Made by a program: the position numbers and the translations under genes
Part shown: positions 1-5,938 of the stretch, one piece after another
How positions within the stretch are numbered: the first letter of the stretch is position 1
Layout: every line of letters begins with the position of its first letter
Notes under the pieces: model-generated
What the model was told of the DNA's origin: nothing
What the model saw: only the letters and a program-made list of their open reading frames with translations
The model's database searches: none
NCBI GenBank assembly: GCA_900550585.1
Contig: URST01000080.1
Coordinates: 1-8,555 of the forward strand
From: an uncultured Eubacteriales bacterium
GTDB taxonomy: Bacteria > Bacillota > Clostridia > Oscillospirales > Oscillospiraceae
Direction of reading: 5' to 3'
DNA: 8,555 nt

Positions 1-59
1 CTTTTCGTTTCGTTCGTTGTTTAATTTACAAGGTACACGTCCCACGCGGAACAGTTGAT

Positions 60-88
60 ATTTTACTACGACTACCTCTTTTTGTCAA
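60..88 (-). promoter_or_regulatory. Leftward sigma-A-type promoter for a gene outside the window
   Basis: On the minus strand a perfect -35 TTGACA (plus 83-88) is followed by exactly 17 bases and a -10 TAAAAT (plus 60-65). Transcription would start near position 53 and run out of the left edge. The gene it serves is not in the window, and no ribosome binding site is visible in the remaining leader. The match to consensus and the spacing are seen directly; activity is inferred. Confidence 0.6.
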
Positions 89-111
89 CACTTTTTTTGG
101 TGTTTTTCAAC

Positions 112-125
112 TTTTTTCTGATATC
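112..125. repeat. Left copy of a 14-bp direct repeat bracketing the accessory island
   Basis: The sequence TTTTTTCTGATATC occurs here and again, same orientation and identical, at 1885-1898. The two copies lie 1773 bp apart and bracket the small gene, the rep gene and the IS30 fragment. It could be a duplicated attachment or target site. It is longer than the few-base duplications usual for IS30. Six of the 14 bases are a T run, so chance cannot be excluded. Confidence 0.45.
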
Positions 126-137
126 GTGAAGCCTGAT

Positions 138-180
138 AATGATTGCGAAAGGTCATCCCGCCTTTCGCAGTCATTTTTTT
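138..180 (+). terminator. Terminator-like hairpin immediately ahead of the small gene
   Basis: Bases 138-152 pair with 161-175 to give a 15-bp stem with one G-T pair and an 8-base loop. The T run at 174-180 follows at once. This is the form of an intrinsic terminator, yet the Shine-Dalgarno of the 76-aa gene starts only a few bases later (about 181-188), leaving no room for a promoter between them. It may be an attenuator, a terminator for transcripts entering the element, or a structured origin element of a rolling-circle replicon. The structure is seen; the role is inferred. Confidence 0.55.
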
Positions 181-197
181 GTAGGAGGTATTTGAAA

Positions 198-428
198 ATG
201 GGAATGAAGATCATCCGTCTGTCTGACGCTGCCTTTGTTGGTGATGACGGTCAGGAAGTTCTGGGGATGTATGTTTACCTCGTCCCCAACGGCAACGTGG
301 GGCAGCCTGAGCGTGTTTTTCTCTCTGAGAAGAAGATGGAGGACATTGCCTATAAGCCCGTGGTCGGTGATGTCGTGTTCGTCTTTCGTGGTCGCGGTGG
401 CTCTGTCGTTGACATGATCAAAGCCTGA
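198..428 (+). CDS. Small hypothetical protein (76 aa), beta-rich, next to rep
   Basis: The start is set by a strong Shine-Dalgarno, GTAGGAGG at 181-188, nine bases before ATG 198. An earlier in-frame ATG at 126 lies upstream of the hairpin, has no such site and codes for Cys/Ser/Arg-rich sequence unlike a folded domain. The 76-residue product has no signal peptide, no membrane segment and no cysteines. It alternates short beta-prone stretches (MYVYLVP, PVVGDVVFVFRG, GSVVDMI) with charged turns. Size, beta content and position just upstream of an HUH Rep resemble the small ssDNA-binding proteins of filamentous phages, which have OB folds, but I recognise no diagnostic motif. It could equally be a small regulator of Rep. 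The function is unknown. Confidence 0.7.
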   Translation: MGMKIIRLSDAAFVGDDGQEVLGMYVYLVPNGNVGQPERVFLSEKKMEDIAYKPVVGDVVFVFRGRGGSVVDMIKA

Positions 429-488
429 TCCAGACCTTCACCTTTCCGCAGAACGTCGTGAGACATGCTGTGTTGAGGTTCTTTCCTG

Positions 489-509
489 AACGGAGTTGGC
501 AGCTCCGTT
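489..509 (+). other. Small inverted repeat in the leader of rep
   Basis: AACGGAG (489-495) pairs perfectly with CTCCGTT (503-509) around a 7-base loop. It sits in the 126-base gap between the small gene and rep, about 45 bases before the rep start. It is too weak and has too few following T bases (506-510 lie partly in the stem) to be a convincing terminator. In rolling-circle elements such hairpins near rep can be part of the nicking origin. No known nick-site consensus was recognised here. Confidence 0.3.
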
Positions 510-554
510 TGGGGGCACTTGACTCCATAACGTTTTGCGGGAAGGTGTTGGAAT

Positions 555-1109
555 ATGGCGGTTTCTCCGGTGTACTCTATACACCGATATACCGATGAAA
601 TTTACAAGGTTGTGGCGTTCAAAGGTCACCGTGATCCTGACTTCGCCTGTGTCCGCGAGGAAGCGCAGCACTATGAAACGAAGCTGGATAACAGTTTCTC
701 CCGTGCCCGCTCCATGGTGCTCCAATATGCCCTGTGCAATCCGTGGGACTACTTCTTTACCGGTACGCTGGATGAGCGTCTTGCAGATCGCTACAATCTG
801 GATCGCTATGCAAAGCGGCTCATGCAGTTCATCCGGGACAAGCGGAAGAAGTATGATGCATCGTTTCAGGTGTTGCTGGTGCCGGAAAACCATAAAGATG
901 GTGCCTGGCATATTCACGGCTTGGTCTATGGCCTGCCTGCTTCGGCGCTCCGGCCTTTCCGGTATCCGGAGCCAAAGAAACTCATTGACGGCGGCTTCCT
1001 GAACTGGCCGGACTATCAACGGGCCTTTGGTTTCTGTTCCCTCGCTCCCATCCGGGACAAGGTGGCTACGGCCTACTATGTCACAAAGTACATAAGCAAG
1101 GATAAGTAG
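555..1109 (+). CDS. HUH-superfamily replication initiator (rolling-circle Rep), compact
   Basis: The 184-aa product shows the three motifs of HUH Rep endonucleases in order. Motif 1 is WDYFFTGTLD (residues 64-73). Motif 2 is WHIHGLVYG with the metal-binding pair H119 and H121. Motif 3 is AYYVTKYISK (173-182), with Y174, Y175 or Y179 as candidate nicking tyrosine and K178 or K182 nearby. Such enzymes nick one strand at an origin and stay bound to the 5' end, starting rolling-circle replication of plasmids and ssDNA phages. The start ATG follows GGGAAGG (539-545) at nine bases. The protein stops two residues after motif 3, whereas related phage and plasmid Reps usually continue for some tens of residues or more, so it may be a C-terminally shortened form. 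A clean terminator follows the stop. Nicking activity is inferred from the motifs. Confidence 0.78.
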   Translation: MAVSPVYSIHRYTDEIYKVVAFKGHRDPDFACVREEAQHYETKLDNSFSRARSMVLQYALCNPWDYFFTGTLDERLADRYNLDRYAKRLMQFIRDKRKKYDASFQVLLVPENHKDGAWHIHGLVYGLPASALRPFRYPEPKKLIDGGFLNWPDYQRAFGFCSLAPIRDKVATAYYVTKYISKDK

Positions 1110-1110
1110 A

Positions 1111-1143
1111 ACGCCGCTCCCCTGCATGGGTAGCGGCGTCTTT
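1111..1143 (+). terminator. Intrinsic terminator of rep
   Basis: ACGCCGCT (1111-1118) pairs perfectly with AGCGGCGT (1132-1139). An inner CCC/GGG pairing lies around TGCAT, and CTTT follows. It begins two bases after the rep stop codon. The T tract is short. The intact IS30 homology starts just past this hairpin, so it also lies at a recombination junction. Confidence 0.6.
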
Positions 1144-1876
1144 GCGCGGCTCTGATCTTGGCTATCTCTGTGAGGATACGATCTACCGGTACCTCCGGCG
1201 CGGCCTACTGGATGCGCGTCCCTCTAATCTCCCGGAGCATGGTATCCGTAAGCATCCTTGGAAGAAAGATAACGATGACGATAGGGATAAGAAGAAGTCC
1301 CGATATGGTACCAGCATTGAGCATAGACCTCAGATCATCTCGGATCGCTCCACCTTCGGCCACTGGGAAATGGACAGTGTCATAGGCAGAAAGCAGGGAC
1401 AAGGTGAATCCATAGTTGTCATGACGGAACGCCTGACGCGCACTGAACTGATCTTCAAAGTCCCGCGTAAGGATGCCGCCTCTGTGGTAGCTGTGCTGGA
1501 TCATCTTCAGCGCCGTTCTGATTTCCGGCGTATCTTCAAGAGTATCACTATGGACAACGGTGTTGAGTTCTCTGACAGTAAGCGTCTGGAGCATTCCCCA
1601 GCGGGCCGGCGCCGGACATACTGCTACTATTGTCATCCGTTCACCAGCTGTGAGCGTGGCAGTAATGAGAATGCCAACCGCATGATTCGCCGCTGGTTCA
1701 AGAAAGGTCGTTCTCTTGCCTCTGTGACGCAGGAGGATTGCACTGCTGTAGCCCGTTGGATGAACACTTATTACCGTGCTTCCTTGGGCTGGAAAACGCC
1801 CGCAGAAGCCTTTAAAGATGCCTGTGCTGCCGAGGGTATCAAAATTTCCCCTTATCTTTCGCAATTTTTATCTTGA
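1142..1876 (+). pseudogene. IS30-family transposase, 5'-truncated (C-terminal part)
   Basis: The reading frame encodes the catalytic core of an IS30-type DDE transposase. Numbering from TTG 1142, HWEMDSVIG gives the first Asp (D78), SITMDNGVEF the second (D138) and GSNENANR the Glu (E176). The conserved YYCHPFTSCERGSNEN block and the C-terminal GWKTPAEAF are also present. IS30 transposases are normally about 320-350 aa with an N-terminal helix-turn-helix that binds the ends. Here roughly the first 100 residues are missing: recognisable homology begins around EDTIYRYLRRGLL, and the frame upstream runs only through the rep terminator to a stop at 1103. No ATG start or ribosome binding site is present. 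The catalytic residues survive without frameshifts, suggesting recent truncation. It is almost certainly inactive by itself. The right end of the insertion sequence probably lies shortly after the stop. Confidence 0.85.
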
Positions 1877-1900
1877 CTTTGCATTTTTTTCTGATATCCT
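1873..1900 (+). promoter_or_regulatory. Possible outward promoter at the IS30/host junction
   Basis: TTGACT (1873-1878) and TATCCT (1895-1900) are separated by 16 bases and point out of the IS30 remnant toward the ATPase gene. The -10 overlaps the right 14-bp repeat, so it would be created or destroyed by recombination there. Outward -35 elements are common at insertion sequence ends. The host promoter at 1906-1934 is a better match, so this is a secondary candidate. Confidence 0.3.
1885..1898. repeat. Right copy of the 14-bp direct repeat
   Basis: TTTTTTCTGATATC is identical to 112-125 and in the same orientation. It starts nine bases after the IS30 transposase stop and ends seven bases before the -35 of the ATPase gene promoter. 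This fits the edge of an inserted segment. Deleting one copy and everything between would leave the ATPase promoter intact. Confidence 0.45.
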
Positions 1901-1905
1901 TCCAG

Positions 1906-1934
1906 ATGACATTTTTCGTCCGCCGTGCTACAAT
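1906..1934 (+). promoter_or_regulatory. Promoter of the YhaN-like ATPase gene
   Basis: ATGACA (1906-1911, five of six to the -35 consensus) is followed by 17 bases and TACAAT (1929-1934). TG at 1926-1927 gives an extended -10. A second perfect TATAAT at 1943-1948 could serve as an alternative -10 but has no good -35. Transcription would start near 1941, leaving a short leader that contains AAAGGAGG at 1959-1966. Confidence 0.6.
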
Positions 1935-1973
1935 CATACCACTATAATATACGCCCCGAAAGGAGGCCGCGCC

Positions 1974-4163
1974 TTGGAATTTCTGCATCTGAACGCCACC
2001 TACGGCCGGCTGGAGCAGCAGGAGCTGCACCTGCGCCCCGGCCTGAACGTGATCTGTGCCCCCAACGAGTCCGGCAAATCCACCTGGAGCAGCTTCATCC
2101 GCACCATGCTCTACGGACTGCCCAGCCGCGACCGCGGCCCGCTGGCCGACAAGAACCGCTACGCGCCGTGGAGCGGCGCCGCCATGCAGGGCCGTATGGA
2201 CGTGCTGGCCGATGGCCGCGCCTGTACACTGCTGCGGAACACGCGCCGCGCCGTGGCGCCCATGGGCGAGTTCTCCTGCACCTACACCGGCACCGCCGCT
2301 CCCGTGGAGGGCGTCACCGCCCTGAACGCCGGAGAGCAGCTGCTGGGCGTGCCCCGGGACGTGTTCGAACGCAGCGCCTTCATCGGCCAGAACGCGCTGG
2401 CCGTGGAGCAGAGCGCCGAACTGGAGCGCCGCATCGCCGCCCTCATCACCACCGGCGAGGAGGACGCCTCCTTCAGCGAGTCCTACGACCGCCTGAAAAA
2501 GCAGCTGAACCGCCGCCGGCACAACAAGACCGGCCAGATCCCCGCTTTGGAGCGGGACATCGACCAGCTGCACCGGACCCTGCAGGAGCTGGAGGCGCTG
2601 GAGCAGCAGGCCCGGCAGGCGCAGGCGGATGTGGACACGCTGGAGCGCCGCACCACCGAGCTCCGCCGGGAGGCCGCGCAGCAGCAGGCCCGGCAGCGGC
2701 AGGAGCGGGTCAGTGCCTACCGCGCCGCCGCCCAGGCGGCGGAGGACGCCCGGCACCGCGCCGATGTGCTGGCAGACACCGCCGGTGCGCTGCCGGAGGA
2801 CGCCGCGCTGACGCTGCTGGAGGGGCAGGCTGCCGCGCTGGAGGGCGACATGACCGCGCTTGCCGGGCAGCGAGCCGCCGCTGAGGAGGCCCGCCGCGCC
2901 GCCGAGGAGGCCCGTGCGGCGTGGGAGGCGCATCCCCTCTATCCCGACGATGCGCCGGCGCTGGAGCGCCGGGCCGCCGCCATCAGCCCCGGCAAAGCGC
3001 CATCCGTGCTTCTGACCGCTGCCGACGCCCTGCTGCTGGTGATCTGCGCCGTGCTGGCGGTGCTGTTCCGTGACGCCTCGCCCCAGCGCTGGATCTTTTT
3101 GGGCATGGCCGTACTGGCCGCCGGGCTTACCGCGTTCTCCGTCTATCTGCGCCGCCGCGCCATCCGGGAAAGCCACGCGCTGGCCCAGCGGCAGCGGGCG
3201 GAGCTGGCGGAGCAGACCGCGGCATACCTGCCCCTGCGGGACAGCGCCGCCCAGACGGCGGAGGCCGCACAGCAGGCCGCCGCACGGCTCTCCGGCAGCG
3301 AGGACAGCTGCCGCACCCGACTGACGGCTCTGTTGGCACAGACGCACCGCTTCGCACCGGACGCTGCCGACCTGTCCGGGGTGCAAAGTGCTCTGACAGA
3401 GGCGCGCCGCTGCCGGCGCGCGCTGACCGCCGCCGCGCAGCAGGCCCGGGAGGTCGCACTGTACCGCGACGCCCTCCGCGCTCAGCTGACGGAGGAGGAG
3501 TTGGCACAGCCCGCCGCCCCTGCCGCCCCCGCCGTTCTGTCCGGGGACGCCGCCGGGGAACTGGCGCAGGCCCAGGAGGCCCTCGCCGCCGCCCGCAGCC
3601 GCTGTGACACGCTGCTGGGCCGCATCCGGGCGCTGGGCAGCGGCAGCGATCTGGCCGACCAGCTGGCCCAGAAGCAGGAGGAGCTGGCCCGGCTCCAGCA
3701 GGAATACGACGCCATTGCGCTGGCCATGAGGGCGCTGGAGCAGGCCAACACCATTCTGGAGACGCGGTTCTCCCCGGCGCTGGGTGCCCGGGCAGCGAAG
3801 ATCTTCTCCGCCCTCACCGGCGGGAAATACGACAAGGTGCTGCTGAGCCGCGACCTGGCCCTGTCCGCCGAGGCCGCCGGCGACCCCATGAGCCGCAGCA
3901 TCCAGCTGCTGAGCCAGGGCGCCGCCGATCAGCTGTATCTGGCGGTGCGGCTGGCCATCTGCGACATAGTGCTGCCCGCCGAAAAGCACGTCCCCCTCAT
4001 CCTCGACGACGCGCTGGTGACGTTTGACGACACACGCCTCCGGGCAGCGCTGGACTATCTGCTGACCGAGAGCGCGCAGCGGCAGATCCTGCTGTTCACC
4101 TGCCAGAGCCGGGAGCGGGACTATCTGGCGGGCCGGGAAAATGTGAACGTCCTTGCGTTGTGA
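1974..4163 (+). CDS. YhaN-like SMC/Rad50-type AAA ATPase with coiled coils and a membrane hairpin
   Basis: The start is TTG 1974, seven bases after AAAGGAGG (1959-1966); ATG codons upstream lie inside the IS30 remnant. The 729-aa product begins with an SMC-type head with Walker A APNESGKST (29-37). A long Ala/Gln/Glu/Arg-rich coiled coil follows, then two hydrophobic segments (about 344-365 and 374-392), a second coiled coil, and the C-terminal half of the head. That half holds the signature LLSQGAADQLYLA (from 645) and Walker B LILDDAL (675-681, D678/D679). Head-coil-membrane hairpin-coil-head is the plan of YhaN-type proteins. These are SbcC/Rad50 relatives that usually pair with an SbcD-like phosphoesterase (YhaO) and are thought to act in DNA processing. 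Two deviations: Ala replaces the first Gly of Walker A, and Gln follows Cys in LFTCQSRE where a His switch is often found. No nuclease partner is visible; the DNA upstream is the accessory island. The family is fairly sure, the exact role unknown. Confidence 0.82.
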   Translation: MEFLHLNATYGRLEQQELHLRPGLNVICAPNESGKSTWSSFIRTMLYGLPSRDRGPLADKNRYAPWSGAAMQGRMDVLADGRACTLLRNTRRAVAPMGEFSCTYTGTAAPVEGVTALNAGEQLLGVPRDVFERSAFIGQNALAVEQSAELERRIAALITTGEEDASFSESYDRLKKQLNRRRHNKTGQIPALERDIDQLHRTLQELEALEQQARQAQADVDTLERRTTELRREAAQQQARQRQERVSAYRAAAQAAEDARHRADVLADTAGALPEDAALTLLEGQAAALEGDMTALAGQRAAAEEARRAAEEARAAWEAHPLYPDDAPALERRAAAISPGKAPSVLLTAADALLLVICAVLAVLFRDASPQRWIFLGMAVLAAGLTAFSVYLRRRAIRESHALAQRQRAELAEQTAAYLPLRDSAAQTAEAAQQAAARLSGSEDSCRTRLTALLAQTHRFAPDAADLSGVQSALTEARRCRRALTAAAQQAREVALYRDALRAQLTEEELAQPAAPAAPAVLSGDAAGELAQAQEALAAARSRCDTLLGRIRALGSGSDLADQLAQKQEELARLQQEYDAIALAMRALEQANTILETRFSPALGARAAKIFSALTGGKYDKVLLSRDLALSAEAAGDPMSRSIQLLSQGAADQLYLAVRLAICDIVLPAEKHVPLILDDALVTFDDTRLRAALDYLLTESAQRQILLFTCQSRERDYLAGRENVNVLAL

Positions 4164-4195
4164 CCTTGCAAAGCGGGCATAACAGTGATATACCT

Positions 4196-4201
4196 TATAA
4201 T
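4196..4201 (+). promoter_or_regulatory. Probable -10 element for the mrp gene
   Basis: A perfect TATAAT lies in the 110-base gap after the ATPase gene. No good -35 is found at the right spacing: TTGCAA at 4166-4171 is 24 bases away, and the correct position reads GCGGGC. It may be a weak or activator-dependent promoter, or mrp may be read from the ATPase promoter. Confidence 0.35.
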
Positions 4202-4213
4202 GAAAAACGCCTC

Positions 4214-4242
4214 CCTCTGCGGCCACGTCTATACCGCGGAGG
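4214..4242 (+). promoter_or_regulatory. Leader hairpin hiding a decoy ribosome binding site upstream of mrp
   Basis: CCTCTGCGG (4214-4222) pairs with CCGCGGAGG (4234-4242) over nine base pairs (one T-G) with an 11-base loop. The right arm contains GGAGG of a Shine-Dalgarno-like GGAGGAGCAACT (4238-4249). That 12-mer recurs with one change at 4262-4273 as the real mrp ribosome binding segment. The first copy is followed by GTA rather than ATG. There is no T tract, so it is not a terminator. It may stabilise the mRNA 5' end or modulate translation; either is inference. Confidence 0.4.
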
Positions 4243-4273
4243 AGCAACTGTAACGAATAAAGGAGAAGCAACT

Positions 4274-5101
4274 ATGAGCGATTGTACCCACGATTGCAGC
4301 ACCTGCGGCGAGAGCTGCGCGGATCGTAAGAATGAAAGCCCCTTCCAGATCAAGCCCCTGCGGCCCGGCTGTCGGGTGGGCAAGGTCTACGGCGTGGTGT
4401 CCGGCAAGGGCGGCGTCGGCAAATCCATGGTCACCAGCCAACTGGCAGTGGCTGTCCGCCGGGAGGGCTACAACGTAGCCGTGCTGGACGCGGACATCAC
4501 CGGCCCCTCCATCCCCAAGGCCTTCGGCATCCATGGCCGTGCCATGGCGCAGGGTGACGCCATCGTGCCTGTCACCACCGCCACCGGCATCCAGCTGATG
4601 TCCGTGAACCTGCTGCTGGAGCACGAGACGGACCCCGTCATCTGGCGCGGCCCTGTCATCGGCGGTGTGGTACAGCAGTTCTGGGGCGATGTGCTGTGGA
4701 ACGACGTGGACTATATGTTCGTGGATATGCCTCCCGGCACCGGCGACGTGGCCCTCAACGTGTTCCAGACCCTGCCGGTGGACGGTGTCATCATCGTGGC
4801 CTCTCCCCAGGAGCTGGTATCCATGGTGGTGCAGAAGGCCGTGAAGATGGCCCAGATGATGCACATCCCCATTGTGGGTCTGGTGGAGAATATGAGCTAC
4901 GTTCAGTGTCCCGACTGCGGCAAAAAGCTCTATATCTTCGGCGAGGGCAAGACGGAGGAGGCTGCAAAGGAGTACGGCCTGCCGCTGCTGGCCAAAATGC
5001 CTATCGACCCGCAGCTGGCCAGGCTGACGGACGACGGCGCCATCGAGCAGTTTGAGGGCCATTGGCTGGACGGTGTGGTGGATGCCATTCTGCAAAAATA
5101 A
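4274..5101 (+). CDS. mrp: Mrp/NBP35-type iron-sulfur carrier P-loop ATPase
   Basis: The start ATG 4274 follows AAAGGAG (4259-4265) at eight bases, giving 275 aa; the frame is open further upstream but lacks a ribosome binding site there. The N-terminus carries a cysteine cluster C4-x3-C8-x2-C11-x3-C15, shorter than the eukaryotic NBP35 cluster. The deviant Walker A SGKGGVGKS (43-51) and switch-like VLDADITGPS and VDMPPGTGD segments follow, then the CPDC pair (C212, C215) that bridges an Fe-S cluster between two subunits. Family members are cytosolic homodimers that bind and pass on Fe-S clusters using ATP. That role fits a neighbourhood of redox enzymes, although no Fe-S biogenesis genes are adjacent. 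Length and motifs are complete. It ends 33 bases before a strong terminator shared with the convergent regulator gene. Confidence 0.93.
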   Translation: MSDCTHDCSTCGESCADRKNESPFQIKPLRPGCRVGKVYGVVSGKGGVGKSMVTSQLAVAVRREGYNVAVLDADITGPSIPKAFGIHGRAMAQGDAIVPVTTATGIQLMSVNLLLEHETDPVIWRGPVIGGVVQQFWGDVLWNDVDYMFVDMPPGTGDVALNVFQTLPVDGVIIVASPQELVSMVVQKAVKMAQMMHIPIVGLVENMSYVQCPDCGKKLYIFGEGKTEEAAKEYGLPLLAKMPIDPQLARLTDDGAIEQFEGHWLDGVVDAILQK

Positions 5102-5134
5102 CGTGTTTTCGTGCGCATGATGATGTGCATGATG

Positions 5135-5180
5135 AAAGAAATTCCCCCTCATCATGAAGAATGAGGGGAATTTCTTTTTT
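5135..5180 (+). terminator. Strong terminator between convergent mrp and the GntR gene
   Basis: Bases 5135-5152 pair with 5161-5177 over 17 pairs with one bulged C, an 8-base loop and a run of Ts to 5180. It ends seven bases from the stop codon of the convergent regulator gene. The A-rich left foot gives a short T tract on the minus strand too, so it probably stops transcription in both directions. Confidence 0.88.
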
Positions 5181-5186
5181 CATGTT

Positions 5187-5906
5187 TCAGACCTTCAGAT
5201 CCTGACCGGCGGCGCGGGTGTGCTCCCGCATGGCCCGGCGGGCCGATGCGTCGTCCTGCCGGCAGATGGCGGACAGGATCTCCCGGTGCCGCTCCAGAAT
5301 GCGGCAGGCCAGCGCCCGACGGTCCCCGGCGGAGATGGTCAGCATCTTTTTCAGCAGCGTCTGCTGCTCCACGCTGCCCAGCACATCCGTAACGATGACG
5401 GCCACCTGATTGCCGGTGGCCCGGGACAGCAGGCTGTGGAACTCCACGTCCAGCTCCACGAACCGGCGGTAGTCGCCCAGCGACTCCTCCGCCTGGGCAA
5501 GACACTGCTCCAGCGCGGCGATATCCTCATCGGTCCGGCGCTGGGCCGCCCAGCCGGCGATGGTGCTGTCGTTGACCTCCCGGTACTCGCCCAGCTCCTC
5601 CAGCGAGATCTGGTTGAGTTGGATCATCTCCGTCAGGGGCTGCTCCACGCCGTTCAGCGTCAGCTCCTGCACCACGGCGCCGCTGGCGCCGTGGGTGGAG
5701 GACACATAGCCCCCCTGCTCCAGCATGCGCAGCGCCTCCCGGATGGTGGGGCGGCTGCGGCCCAGCTGCTGCATCATGGCCCGCTCGGAGGGCAGGCGAT
5801 CGCCGGGCTTCAGGCGCCCGGAGGTGATGTGCTGCCGCAGCTGCTCGTAAATGGCCTCGCTGGCGCGCCTGCCCTCAATGGGCTGCCAGTCGATGTGTAC
5901 GGACAT
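5187..5906 (-). CDS. GntR-family transcriptional regulator, FadR subfamily (FCD domain)
   Basis: The 239-aa protein has an N-terminal winged helix (about 14-80) with the GntR hallmarks AIYEQLRQHITSGRLKPGDR, LPSERAMMQQLGRSRPTIREAL and LRMLEQGGYV. An all-helical FCD effector domain follows (about 100-232). The FCD metal/ligand residues appear conserved: D153 and H157 in LDVEFHSLL, H207 in ERHREIL, and H229 near the end. FadR-type regulators are dimers that release DNA on binding acyl-CoA or small organic acids. The start at 5906 follows AAAGGAGGG (plus 5914-5922). The gene lies directly downstream of acyl-CoA dehydrogenase-etfBA on the same strand but has its own promoter with a tandem repeat that could be its operator. 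A role in controlling that operon is plausible but not shown; the ligand is unknown. Confidence 0.9.
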   Translation of the reverse strand: MSVHIDWQPIEGRRASEAIYEQLRQHITSGRLKPGDRLPSERAMMQQLGRSRPTIREALRMLEQGGYVSSTHGASGAVVQELTLNGVEQPLTEMIQLNQISLEELGEYREVNDSTIAGWAAQRRTDEDIAALEQCLAQAEESLGDYRRFVELDVEFHSLLSRATGNQVAVIVTDVLGSVEQQTLLKKMLTISAGDRRALACRILERHREILSAICRQDDASARRAMREHTRAAGQDLKV

Positions 5907-5938
5907 TCGCCGTCCCTCCTTTCCGAAAAACAGGGTGC

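Larger units (their letters stand above)
112..1898. mobile_element. Candidate remnant of a rolling-circle or filamentous-phage-like element with an IS30 fragment
   Basis: This stretch carries a small beta-rich protein gene, an HUH replication initiator and a 5'-truncated IS30-family transposase, all on the plus strand. It is visibly less GC-rich than the host genes to its right, and identical 14-bp direct repeats bracket it. HUH Rep proteins are typical of rolling-circle plasmids and ssDNA phages, and some filamentous phages (Spiroplasma SpV1 types) are known to use IS30-type transposases for integration. No capsid, coat or Zot/morphogenesis gene is present, so it is at best a degraded or minimal element. 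The boundaries rest on the repeats alone. Confidence 0.42.

Noticed and set aside
126..197. Longer N-terminus of the small protein starting at ATG 126
   Set aside because: It would run through the terminator-like hairpin, has no ribosome binding site and encodes sequence unlike the rest. ATG 198 has a strong site.
438..1127. A 229-codon minus-strand open frame over rep
   Set aside because: No recognisable domain or start signal. The plus-strand Rep has conserved HUH motifs, a ribosome binding site and a terminator.
1776..1973. Earlier ATG start for the YhaN-like ATPase inside the IS30 remnant
   Set aside because: It would place 66 unrelated residues before the normal head start and lies upstream of the promoter. 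TTG 1974 has AAAGGAGG at seven bases.
1839..4271. An 810-codon minus-strand open frame antisense to the YhaN-like ATPase
   Set aside because: Low-complexity Gly/Gln/Leu/Ala sequence with no domain, explained by third-position GC bias of the real gene.
5115..5135. Nine-base direct repeat GCATGATGA (5115-5123, 5127-5135) after mrp
   Set aside because: Short and simple in sequence; likely chance within a non-coding gap.
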